From positions 406 through 7,633 of the forward strand of contig DLYC01000032.1 in NCBI GenBank assembly GCA_003447895.1: DNA of 7,228 bases. The letters run 5' to 3'. The notes beneath the pieces are model-generated. The model did no database searches. It saw nothing but the letters and a program-made list of their open reading frames with translations, and was not told where the DNA came from. Shown here piece by piece: positions 1 through 6,438 of this stretch (position 1 is its first letter; each line of letters opens with the position of its first letter). The stretch is from Lachnospiraceae bacterium. GTDB lineage: Bacteria; Bacillota; Clostridia; Lachnospirales; Lachnospiraceae. The position numbers and the translations under genes are program-made.

Positions 1-689
1 CCATGCTCTACAGAATGTACACGCGCTGGGCGGACCGGAAGGGATTCAGCGTGGAGGTCATGAACTTTGTGGACGGCGATGAAGCCGGCATCAAGTCTGT
101 CGATTTCCAGATCAACGGAACCAACGCATACGGCTATCTCAAATCCGAGAGGGGCGTACACAGGCTTGTCCGCATCTCTCCCTTTAACGCCCAGGGCAAA
201 AGACAGACGTCCTTCGTCTCCTGCGACGTTATGCCGGACATTCAGAAGGACATTGATATCGTCATCAATCCCGACGATATCCGCATTGATACATACCGAA
301 GCAGCGGCGCCGGCGGACAGCACATCAATAAGACGTCGTCCGCGATCCGCATCACCCATTTCCCTTCCGGAATTGTCGTGACCTGCCAGAACGAGCGCTC
401 TCAGTTCCAGAATAAGGACAAGGCTATGCAGATGCTGAAAGCCAAACTCTATATGAAGAGGATGGAGGAAGAGCAGGCCAAGCTCGCGGGAATCCGCGGC
501 GAAGTCAAGGACATCGCATGGGGAAGCCAGATCCGCTCCTATGTGCTGCAGCCTTATACCATGGTCAAGGACACAAGGACCCAGGAAGAGACCAGCAATA
601 CAGGTGCCGTTCTGGACGGAGACATTGACCGCTTCATAAACGCTTATCTCAAGATGGAAGCCGGAAAAGCAGAGCGGGGCAATCTGTAA
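1..689 (+). CDS. prfB: Peptide chain release factor 2 (RF2), C-terminal part, 5' end outside window
   Basis: RF2 recognises UAA and UGA in the ribosomal A site and triggers hydrolysis of peptidyl-tRNA. The frame is open from the left edge, and the Met at base 3 is internal by comparison with E. coli RF2, where the same MLxRMYxRW segment lies mid-protein. Counting from that Met, the stop-codon-reading tripeptide SPF is at residues 59-61, which marks RF2 rather than RF1 (PxT). The catalytic GGQ is at 104-106 within [13 protein letters not shown]. The position equivalent to E. coli residue 246 is Ser, one of the residues usual in active RF2. The WGSQIRSY and NTGAVLDG blocks of the C-terminal domain follow. 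The stop is TAA at 687-689, 4 nt before the next start. The programmed +1 frameshift common in prfB would lie upstream and cannot be judged. About the first third of the protein is missing only because of the window edge. Confidence 0.97.
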   Translation, partial: MLYRMYTRWADRKGFSVEVMNFVDGDEAGIKSVDFQINGTNAYGYLKSERGVHRLVRISPFNAQGKRQTSFVSCDVMPDIQKDIDIVINPDDIRIDTYRSSGAGGQHINKTSSAIRITHFPSGIVVTCQNERSQFQNKDKAMQMLKAKLYMKRMEEEQAKLAGIRGEVKDIAWGSQIRSYVLQPYTMVKDTRTQEETSNTGAVLDGDIDRFINAYLKMEAGKAERGNL

Positions 690-693
690 AGAA

Positions 694-1902
694 GTGACTA
701 AGACAAAGAGACTCTATGAGACAAATGCATATCTGACAAGGTGCGGTGCGACGATCCTGAAGGTAAAGGGCGAGAAGTCCGAGGGCCTCGCAGAGCTTGT
801 CCTGGATCAGACGGTCTTTTTCCCGGAGGGCGGAGGCCAGTCCGCCGACAGAGGATGGATCATCGCCGGCGGAGACGACGGATCGGAAACGCTGATGCTG
901 GCGGTGAAGGACGTACAGATCGAAGACGGCGTGATCCGGCATGTGGTCGAGTGTACAGATGCGCAGAGGAAAAAACTGATCCCGGGCGACAAGGCAGAAC
1001 TTCAGATCGACTGGGAGAGAAGATTCGGCTTTATGCAGAACCACACCGGCGAGCATATTTTGTCGGGGATTATGCACAACAAGTACGGATTCGACAACAT
1101 CGGTTTTCACCTGAGCGACAACTCCGTCACACTCGATGTGAATGGACAGCTCGGGGAGGAGGAGATCATGCTCCTGGAGTGGGAGGCAAATGAAACCGTG
1201 TACGCGAACCTTCCCGTGCAGGTGAGCTACCCCTCTGAGGAGGAGCTCGCGGGCACAGAGTACCGAAGCAAGATCGAGATCGAGGGGCAGACACGCCTTG
1301 TGACGATCCCCGGGGTGGATGTCTGCGCGTGCTGCGCGACCCACGTGGGGATGACGGGGGAAATCGGCCTGATCAAGATCGTGAAGGTCATCCGCTACAA
1401 CGGCGGAATGCGCCTGTTCATCTCGTGCGGAAGAAGGGCCCTGGCCCTTATGCAGAAGAGACAGCGGCGGATCGAGGAGGTCTCCCATCTGACCAACCGA
1501 AGCCAGGATGAGATCGGCGACGGCGTCAGGCACCTGCTCGAGGAGATCGGAGACCTCAAGCAGAAAAACAGGGATCTGGAATACCGCGCCGCCTATCTGC
1601 GCCTTGAGACGATCCCGGCGGAGCAGAAGAATGTCTGGCTGTTTGTCGGAGAGATGGACGCGATCGTTCAGAGGAATCTTGTCAATCGCCTGTGCGAGGA
1701 GCACGAAGGCGCCTGCGGTGTGTTTGCCGGCAGCGACACAGAAGAGAAATACCGATACATCATCGGAAGCCGGACATCCGATTCAAGAGAAGTGCAGAAG
1801 GTTCTCAGGGACAGGCTGGGAGCGAAAGGGGGCGGAAAGCCCGAAATGATACAGGGATCTGTAACCGGCACGGAGGCGGCCATCAGGGAAGCGCTCCTGT
1901 GA
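694..1902 (+). CDS. alaX: Stand-alone alanyl-tRNA editing protein, AlaX-L type (tRNA_SAD plus DHHA1)
   Basis: This 402-aa protein resembles the editing half of alanyl-tRNA synthetase without the aminoacylation domain. The family hydrolyses Ser-tRNA(Ala), and in some members Gly-tRNA(Ala), in the cytoplasm. The N-terminal barrel has FFPEGGGQ at residues 42-49; the next residue is Ser where many relatives have Pro. The zinc-site motifs of the editing domain are present: HTGEH (H117, H121) and CxxxH (C213, H217, within CACCATH). A charged heptad-like helix (about 245-305) links to a C-terminal DHHA1/C-Ala-like domain with the glycine-rich GAKGGGKPEMIQGS near residue 380. The start is GTG at 694: no ATG occurs in frame nearby and an in-frame stop lies at 637. 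It sits 4 nt after prfB with no well-spaced SD, which suggests translational coupling. Family assignment is firm; the exact amino acid edited is not known from sequence. Confidence 0.92.
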   Translation: MTKTKRLYETNAYLTRCGATILKVKGEKSEGLAELVLDQTVFFPEGGGQSADRGWIIAGGDDGSETLMLAVKDVQIEDGVIRHVVECTDAQRKKLIPGDKAELQIDWERRFGFMQNHTGEHILSGIMHNKYGFDNIGFHLSDNSVTLDVNGQLGEEEIMLLEWEANETVYANLPVQVSYPSEEELAGTEYRSKIEIEGQTRLVTIPGVDVCACCATHVGMTGEIGLIKIVKVIRYNGGMRLFISCGRRALALMQKRQRRIEEVSHLTNRSQDEIGDGVRHLLEEIGDLKQKNRDLEYRAAYLRLETIPAEQKNVWLFVGEMDAIVQRNLVNRLCEEHEGACGVFAGSDTEEKYRYIIGSRTSDSREVQKVLRDRLGAKGGGKPEMIQGSVTGTEAAIREALL

Positions 1903-1908
1903 GAAAGG
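1901..1908 (+). promoter_or_regulatory. Ribosome-binding site that sets the start of the small membrane protein
   Basis: GAGAAAGG begins inside the stop codon region of the upstream gene. It lies 7 nt before ATG 1916 but directly abuts ATG 1909, which is in another frame. The spacing therefore favours 1916, whose product has a clear membrane helix. The 1909 frame gives a sequence with no recognisable features. Confidence 0.6.
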
Positions 1909-1915
1909 ATGGGAT

Positions 1916-2293
1916 ATGGCAGCAGTAATACTGTACCTGATGATCATGATCTGGGTCATCGTGATGTTTGTACTCAAGCGGGCTTCCTCCGGAAGCAGCA
2001 ATGCGGTGCGAAGAAACGGCCTGCCCCGCCCTTCCGAGTCCGATGCCGTCAAATGGCTGGCGGAGCGCATGGAAGGGAAAAAGGGGCCTTCCCGAAGGCC
2101 CCGGTCTACGGACGGCCATTTCCTGAGCAAAGAACAGGATATTACCTGCCGGAAGTTCGGCCACGACCATCCGGAATGGGAGGAGCCGTCGACAAGATAT
2201 ATCGTGCATGATGATATCGAAGACGGCTATATCATCCTGAACGGAAAGAAAATGCTAAGAACTGAGGCGGATGCTTACGAGAATACGATCTGA
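1916..2293 (+). CDS. Small single-pass membrane protein of unknown function, 125 aa
   Basis: I do not recognise a named family. Residues 2-20 are a continuous hydrophobic segment (AAVILYLMIMIWVIVMFVL) followed by K-R, consistent with an N-terminal membrane anchor and a cytoplasmic remainder; no signal-peptidase site is apparent. Residues about 22-65 are a basic, Ser/Pro/Arg-rich, probably disordered linker. The C-terminal 50 residues look folded: DITCRKFGHDHPEW with C78, H83 and H85 spaced as a possible metal site, then RYIVHDDIEDGYIILNGKK, a beta-rich pattern. The start is supported by GAGAAAGG 7 nt upstream. The gene lies 13 nt after the tRNA-editing gene and 11 nt before the next small gene, so it is almost certainly in the same transcript. 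A hairpin lies inside the linker-coding region (2083-2102). That the gene is real is well supported by start signal, packing and a plausible protein; its function is open. Confidence 0.8.
   Translation: MAAVILYLMIMIWVIVMFVLKRASSGSSNAVRRNGLPRPSESDAVKWLAERMEGKKGPSRRPRSTDGHFLSKEQDITCRKFGHDHPEWEEPSTRYIVHDDIEDGYIILNGKKMLRTEADAYENTI
2078..2102 (-). terminator. Terminator-like hairpin inside a + strand gene, oriented for the minus strand
   Basis: On the + strand, arms GGGGCCTT (2083-2090) and AAGGCCCC (2095-2102) form a perfect 8-bp stem around CCCG, extendable by one C-G pair. A run of five A precedes it (2078-2082). Read on the minus strand, this is a GC-rich stem with a CGGG loop followed directly by TTTTT, the layout of a Rho-independent terminator. 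No minus-strand gene is visible to be terminated, so it may instead act as an mRNA stem-loop or simply be chance in a linker-coding region. Confidence 0.4.
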
Positions 2294-2294
2294 C

Positions 2295-2300
2295 AGGGGG
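2295..2300 (+). promoter_or_regulatory. Ribosome-binding site of the 61-aa gene
   Basis: AGGGGG starts 1 nt after the upstream stop codon (TGA 2291-2293) and lies 4 nt before ATG 2305. It supports the 61-aa frame as a translated gene despite its small size. Confidence 0.55.
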
Positions 2301-2304
2301 ACGC

Positions 2305-2490
2305 ATGACTGAGAAAGAGGCGTATCTGTTTATAGACAGGATGAAGAAATACGGCGATATCTGGGAATACGGCGACGTGATGTGGCAGTACGGGGGAAAG
2401 ACCCTGGAGGAAGCTGTCGAGGACAGGAAATTCGACATCTCCGAATTCTCAAGCCTGACGGGCATGATCATTGATGAAGATGATGAGTAA
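2305..2490 (+). CDS. Small acidic protein of unknown function, 61 aa
   Basis: I do not recognise a family. The protein is strongly acidic (about 17 Asp/Glu against 7 Lys/Arg), ends in DEDDE, and has no membrane segment or cysteine, so it is probably cytoplasmic. Residues 16-31 are rich in Tyr, Trp and Gly, with the dipeptide YG at 16, 22 and 29 (YGDIWEYGDVMWQYGG), a short irregular internal repeat. Helical segments are likely at 3-15 and 33-41. It begins 11 nt after the membrane-protein gene behind an AGGGGG ribosome-binding site. Its 3' end overlaps or abuts the start of the methyltransferase gene, so the genes are probably cotranscribed. Good SD spacing and tight packing argue that it is real. 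A partner or regulatory role for a neighbour is possible but nothing in the sequence shows it. Confidence 0.72.
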   Translation: MTEKEAYLFIDRMKKYGDIWEYGDVMWQYGGKTLEEAVEDRKFDISEFSSLTGMIIDEDDE

Positions 2491-3961
2491 AATGCCGGGC
2501 GAAGAGGAAAGAACAGGGACATTCAGGGAAAAGCTGCCTGCGGAATTTGCAGAGAGAATGCGGGAGATGCTCGGAGAGGAGTACGAGGCCTTTGCCGCCT
2601 CCTACGATGCCCCCCGGAGAGCGGGCCTTCGGGTCAATACACTCAAATCCGGATGGGAGCGCCTTGAGAAGGAGCCCCTGTTTGGCATGGAGCCGGTCCC
2701 ATGGGCACCCCACGGGTTTTATTACGAGAGCGGGCAAAGGCCCGGAAAGCACCCCTTTCATGAGGCGGGAGTCTATTATCTGCAGGAACCCAGCGCAATG
2801 GCGGTTGCTGCTTTTTCCGGTGTGAAGCCGGGAATGCGCGTCCTGGACCTCTGCGCCGCGCCGGGAGGAAAGAGCACGCATCTGGCCTCTTTAATGGCGG
2901 GAGAAGGTGTCCTGTATTCCAATGAGATCCACCCCGCGAGGGCCAGGATCCTCTCGCAAAATATAGAGAGAATGGGGATTTCCCGCGCGGTCGTGATGAA
3001 TGAGGCGCCGGAGAGACTCGCAGAGAGATTTCCGGTATATTTTGACACCGTTGTCGTGGATGCCCCCTGCTCGGGGGAGGGAATGTTCCGCAAAGAAGAG
3101 GAGGCAATTCCCAACTGGAGTCCCGCCAATGTGGATCTGTGCGCCGCGCGCCAGAAAAAGATCCTGGAAGCCGCGGCGGAAATGGTCGCGCCGGGCGGAA
3201 CGCTCGTCTATTCAACCTGCACCTTCTCGCCGCAGGAAAATGAGGAGAATGTCAGGTGGTTTCTCGGGACCCATCCCGAATGGGAACCGGCGGACCTGCC
3301 GGGACTTTACGGAAGCGAATGGATGGAGCGGACGGGACCGGTGCCGGGAATCGGGGACGATCCGGCGCTTTCGGGCTGCCTTCGGCTGTGGCCGCACCGG
3401 CTTGAGGGAGAAGGGCACTTTCTGGCAGTCTTCAGAAAGGGCGGAACCCCCTACGAGATCAGAAGAGGCATGGTAAAGCCCCTTAAGGACAGGGAGGCCG
3501 CTAAACTCTGGAAGGCCTTTACGGAGGAAGCGCTCACCGAAAAAGGCGCGGCAAGGCTTCTTCCCACGCAGGGGAGCGGTATGATCCTGTTCGGGAAAGA
3601 GCTGTATCTGCTCCCGGAAGCGGTTTCCCTAGAAGGACTCAAGGTCCTTCGACCGGGGCTTCATCTTGGGACGATCAAGAAAAACCGCTTTGAGCCTTCC
3701 CATGCGCTCGCTCTCTTCCTCGGAAGCGAGGATGTGAGATGCAGCGCTGAGCTGTGCGGGAGAGACGGGGAGAACAGGGATGAAGGCCCCGTGCAGGCGT
3801 ATCTTCGAGGAGAGAGCCTGGAGACGAAGGACTGCAGCAGTGTCAGGGGCGGGCAGGGCTGGTGCCTTGTCACGGACTTCGGTTTCAGTGTCGGCTGGGG
3901 GAAAGTTACCGGCGACAGGATCAAAAATCATTATCCGAAAGGTCTCAGAAGGCCGTACTGA
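2474..3961 (+). CDS. rsmF: 16S rRNA (cytosine-C5)-methyltransferase, RsmF/NOL1-NOP2-Sun family
   Basis: This SAM-dependent enzyme places m5C in rRNA; E. coli RsmF modifies C1407 of 16S rRNA, but the site here is not shown by sequence. Numbering from ATG 2474 (495 aa): the N-terminal RNA-binding part has LPAEFAERM and AGLRVNTLK. The SAM motif DLCAAPGGKSTHLA begins at D125. Motif IV DAPCSGEGMFRK carries C199 and motif VI YSTCTFSPQENEENV carries the catalytic C249; these are the two cysteines typical of m5C RNA methyltransferases. From about 325 to the end are the RsmF C-terminal and PUA-like parts, with LGTIKKNRFEPSHALA and a final FGFSVGWGKVTGDRIKNHYPKGLR. Length fits the Firmicutes members. 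The start is uncertain: TTG 2471 and ATG 2474, 2480, 2483 and 2492 are all in frame, none with a strong SD, and the 2492 start lies 1 nt past the upstream stop. The symbol is a family-level call. Confidence 0.93.
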   Translation: MKMMSKMPGEEERTGTFREKLPAEFAERMREMLGEEYEAFAASYDAPRRAGLRVNTLKSGWERLEKEPLFGMEPVPWAPHGFYYESGQRPGKHPFHEAGVYYLQEPSAMAVAAFSGVKPGMRVLDLCAAPGGKSTHLASLMAGEGVLYSNEIHPARARILSQNIERMGISRAVVMNEAPERLAERFPVYFDTVVVDAPCSGEGMFRKEEEAIPNWSPANVDLCAARQKKILEAAAEMVAPGGTLVYSTCTFSPQENEENVRWFLGTHPEWEPADLPGLYGSEWMERTGPVPGIGDDPALSGCLRLWPHRLEGEGHFLAVFRKGGTPYEIRRGMVKPLKDREAAKLWKAFTEEALTEKGAARLLPTQGSGMILFGKELYLLPEAVSLEGLKVLRPGLHLGTIKKNRFEPSHALALFLGSEDVRCSAELCGRDGENRDEGPVQAYLRGESLETKDCSSVRGGQGWCLVTDFGFSVGWGKVTGDRIKNHYPKGLRRPY

Positions 3962-3978
3962 ACAGATGCGGACGAATG

Positions 3979-3996
3979 CCGCGGCTTTCGCCGCGG
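3979..3996 (+). terminator. GC-rich hairpin just after the methyltransferase gene, weak terminator candidate
   Basis: CCGCGGC (3979-3985), loop TTTC, GCCGCGG (3990-3996) form a perfect 7-bp stem 17 nt past the stop codon. It is followed by GCTTTG, so the U-tract is only three long. It could act as a first, leaky terminator or protect the 3' end of the message. Confidence 0.4.
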
Positions 3997-4016
3997 GCTT
4001 TGACCAAACAAATGAA

Positions 4017-4054
4017 AATAATACACCCGGTTCGATTCGACCGGGTGTATTATT
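4017..4054 (+). terminator. Perfect 15-bp inverted repeat, probable bidirectional intrinsic terminator
   Basis: AATAATACACCCGGT (4017-4031) and its exact reverse complement (4040-4054) flank an 8-nt loop. The + strand continues with an A/T-rich tail (ATATGG). The minus strand reads out through four T just beyond the stem (complement of 4015-4018). It lies between the last gene of the upstream operon and glgP, so its main job is probably to end the prfB-rsmF transcript. A protein-binding operator is a less likely alternative. Confidence 0.75.
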
Positions 4055-4080
4055 ATATGGAAACACCGACAGCAGCTGAC

Positions 4081-4086
4081 GGAGGA
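4081..4086 (+). promoter_or_regulatory. Ribosome-binding site of glgP
   Basis: GGAGGA lies 8 nt before ATG 4095, a near-ideal Shine-Dalgarno that selects this start over later in-frame Met codons. The rest of the gap (4055-4080) shows no clear -35/-10 pair. Confidence 0.8.
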
Positions 4087-4094
4087 GCCGGCTT

Positions 4095-6431
4095 ATGGGC
4101 TACAAGAATATGATCTTTGATGTTATGGTTCTGAACATGGAGAATCAGCTCATTGAACTCTCGTATGAGCGTTTCGGAAAGCCGTTTGAGAAGTGCGATA
4201 ACGCGGAGACGTATCATATCCTGCTGCTTCTCACAAAGCGCCTTCTGAGGACCGGCGAGACCAACAGCGGTGAAAAGAAGGTTTATTACGTATCCGCGGA
4301 ATTTCTGACCGGAAGGTTTCTGACCAACACCCTCTATAACCTGGGAATCTACGACAAGACCGAGGAGATCCTTCGAAAGTACGGAAAGGACCTTCGGCGC
4401 ATCGCGGAGGAGGAGACGGAGCCGTCCCTTGGAAGCGGAGGCCTCGGGCGCCTTTCGGCCTGCTTTCTCGATTCTATAGCGACCATGGGCTATCCCGCGG
4501 AAGGGATCGGACTCAACTACCATTTCGGGCTCTTCAGGCAGAGATTCGAGGCGCACGAGCAGAGGGAGGAGCGGGACGCGTGGATCCAGTGGGATTCCTG
4601 GGAAAACCGGACAGAGGTCACATTTGACGTCCGCTTCGGAAAATACCGCGTAAAGTCGAGAATGTACGAGATGAGCATTGCAGGCTTTCAGAGCGGCATC
4701 AATAAGCTTCGCCTGTTTGACCTCGAGGGCGTGGATGACTCCCTTGTAAAGAGCGGAATTGACTTTGATAAAGAGGATATCCGGAAAAACCTCACGCTCT
4801 TTCTCTATCCCGACGACTCGGACGAGGCCGGAAGAAAGCTCCGCCTCTACCAGCATGTGTTTCTTGCGAGCAGTGCCGCGCAGCTGATCCTGAGGGAGAT
4901 GAAAGTGCGCAAATACGACCTGAGAAGGATGTATGACTTTGCGGTGATCCAGGTCAATGACACGCACCCGTCCCTGATTATCCCTGAGCTGATCAGGATC
5001 CTTGTAGATGAGAAAGCCCTGTCCTTTATGGAGGCGGTCAAGGTAGTCACGAGAACCTGTGCTTACACAAACCACACGATCCTGGAGGAAGCGCTGGAAA
5101 AATGGCCGATCGACTATCTCAATGAAGTCGTGCCGCACCTGGTGCCGATCATACACCGTCTTGACCTGATCATCAAAAACCGATATGATGATCCTTCCGT
5201 GTGGATCATTGACGGGGAAAGAATGGTCCATATGGACAAGCTCTGCGCGCATTTCTGTTTCTCTGTGAACGGAGTCGCGAAGATCCATACGGATATCCTT
5301 AAGACGTCTCTCCTGAGCGGCTTCCACGCGATCTATCCGGATAGATTCTCCAATAAGACCAACGGCGTGTCTTTCAGAAGATGGCTTCTTTGCTGCAATC
5401 CGGAACTGACAAACTGGATAAACGGCAGGATCGGCGGAGGGTTTAAGAGAGACTCCATGGAGCTTGAGAAGCTGCTGGATTATGTGCAGGATGAAAAGGC
5501 GCTTTATGAACTTCTGGAGATCAAATCCGCATCCAAGACGAGGCTGGCTGACTATATCCTGAGAAGAGAAGGTATAGAGCTCATCCCGGACGGGATCTGT
5601 GACGTGCAGATCAAGAGGATCCACGAATACAAAAGGCAGCAGCTGAACGCGCTCTATGTGATCCGGAAGTATCTGGACATCAAGAGAGGGAGAAAGCCCC
5701 TTCGTCCGGTCAACTTCATCTTCGGAGGAAAGGCCGCGTCCGCCTACGTTCTGGCCCGCGACATCCTGCACCTTCTTCTGGTACTGCAGGATGTGGTAAA
5801 CAGGGATCCCGACGTAAGTCCCTATATGAGAGTCGCTGTGGTCTGCAATTACAACGTGACCTATGCGGAGAAACTGATCCCCGCGGCGGAAATATCGGAG
5901 CAGATCTCGCTCGCGTCGAGAGAGGCGTCAGGAACCGGCAACATGAAGCTCATGCTGAACGGCGCGGTCACGCTGTGCACAGTGGACGGCTCGAACCGAG
6001 AACTCCTCGATCTTGTGGGGGAGGAAAACGCCTATACATTCGGGATCAGCGCGCAGGAGGTCCTTGACCGGTTCAGGCTTCAGGACTATGACCCCGCACG
6101 GATCTATGATACAAATGATCCGATCCGGGAGGCCGTCGATTTTCTTGTGAGCCCTGTCATGATGGAGACAGGAAACAGAGAACGGCTTTCCAGGCTCTAT
6201 GAAGAACTCCGGTACAGAGACCGGTATATGACACTGCAGGATCTGGAGGAGTATATTAGGACCAAGGATCATGTGCTGGAGGAGTACGAGGACCGAAAGG
6301 GGTGGGCGGCGAAGATGCTGACCAATATCGCGCGGTCCGGCTATTTTTCGGCGGACAGAACGATCGCGGAGTACAATCGGGATATTTGGAAACTGAAATC
6401 GTTCAAGACCTATTCGGAAGAAGGAAAATAG
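4095..6431 (+). CDS. glgP: Glycogen/starch (alpha-glucan) phosphorylase, PLP-dependent
   Basis: GlgP releases glucose 1-phosphate from the non-reducing ends of alpha-1,4-glucans using phosphate, in the cytoplasm; it is the main step in using stored glycogen or maltodextrin. The 778-aa GT35 protein is complete. Landmarks in order: YVSAEFLTGRFL at about 65-76; substrate loop EPSLGSGGLGRLSACFLDS from E109, with Ser114 where many relatives have Asn; NDTHP at 288-292; YTNHT with H327; TNGVSFRRW at 422-430; KRIHEYKRQ at 507-515, holding the Lys/Arg/Lys set that binds phosphate and PLP; and EASGTGNMK, whose K618 matches the PLP-forming Lys680 of rabbit muscle phosphorylase. The spacing between the last two motifs is also as in the muscle enzyme. 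No extra domain is seen. It has its own strong SD after a terminator and runs directly into rarA. No other glycogen gene is in the window. Substrate preference (glycogen versus maltodextrin) cannot be read from sequence. Confidence 0.96.
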   Translation: MGYKNMIFDVMVLNMENQLIELSYERFGKPFEKCDNAETYHILLLLTKRLLRTGETNSGEKKVYYVSAEFLTGRFLTNTLYNLGIYDKTEEILRKYGKDLRRIAEEETEPSLGSGGLGRLSACFLDSIATMGYPAEGIGLNYHFGLFRQRFEAHEQREERDAWIQWDSWENRTEVTFDVRFGKYRVKSRMYEMSIAGFQSGINKLRLFDLEGVDDSLVKSGIDFDKEDIRKNLTLFLYPDDSDEAGRKLRLYQHVFLASSAAQLILREMKVRKYDLRRMYDFAVIQVNDTHPSLIIPELIRILVDEKALSFMEAVKVVTRTCAYTNHTILEEALEKWPIDYLNEVVPHLVPIIHRLDLIIKNRYDDPSVWIIDGERMVHMDKLCAHFCFSVNGVAKIHTDILKTSLLSGFHAIYPDRFSNKTNGVSFRRWLLCCNPELTNWINGRIGGGFKRDSMELEKLLDYVQDEKALYELLEIKSASKTRLADYILRREGIELIPDGICDVQIKRIHEYKRQQLNALYVIRKYLDIKRGRKPLRPVNFIFGGKAASAYVLARDILHLLLVLQDVVNRDPDVSPYMRVAVVCNYNVTYAEKLIPAAEISEQISLASREASGTGNMKLMLNGAVTLCTVDGSNRELLDLVGEENAYTFGISAQEVLDRFRLQDYDPARIYDTNDPIREAVDFLVSPVMMETGNRERLSRLYEELRYRDRYMTLQDLEEYIRTKDHVLEEYEDRKGWAAKMLTNIARSGYFSADRTIAEYNRDIWKLKSFKTYSEEGK

Positions 6432-6435
6432 GAGG
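6430..6435 (+). promoter_or_regulatory. Ribosome-binding site of rarA, overlapping the glgP stop codon
   Basis: AGGAGG uses the last two bases of the glgP TAG (6429-6431) and lies 3 nt before ATG 6439, a rather short spacing. Ribosomes ending glgP translation would sit over this site, so coupling is plausible. Confidence 0.75.
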
Positions 6436-6438
6436 AAT

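Noticed and set aside
1434..1449. AAGGGCC / GGCCCTT palindrome in the tRNA-editing gene
   Set aside because: It is short, with a two-base centre, no T-tract and a coding explanation (RRALAL), so it is likely chance.
649..1704. 351-codon open frame on the minus strand opposite the tRNA-editing gene
   Set aside because: It is antisense to a gene with zinc-site and DHHA1 motifs, and no credible protein features appear in its translation.
1909..2211. Alternative 100-codon frame starting 7 nt before the membrane-protein start
   Set aside because: The purine-rich SD abuts this ATG with no spacer, the frame overlaps the better candidate almost fully, and its product lacks any domain or membrane-like pattern.
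3632..3650. GAAGGAC / GTCCTTC inverted repeat with a 5-nt loop
   Set aside because: It is a 7-bp stem inside the methyltransferase coding region without a T-tract on either strand. Repeats of this size are expected by chance in a GC-rich gene.
4000..4022. Possible promoter for glgP: TTGACC followed by AATAAT
   Set aside because: The spacer is only 11 nt, far from the usual 16-18, and the -10-like part lies inside the terminator stem. TATTAT at 4051-4056 has no -35 partner at the proper distance.
4053..5771. 572-codon open frame on the minus strand opposite glgP
   Set aside because: It is fully antisense to a gene with clear catalytic motifs, runs into the terminator stem, and its translation shows no recognisable family. 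Codon bias of the + strand gene explains the long open frame.
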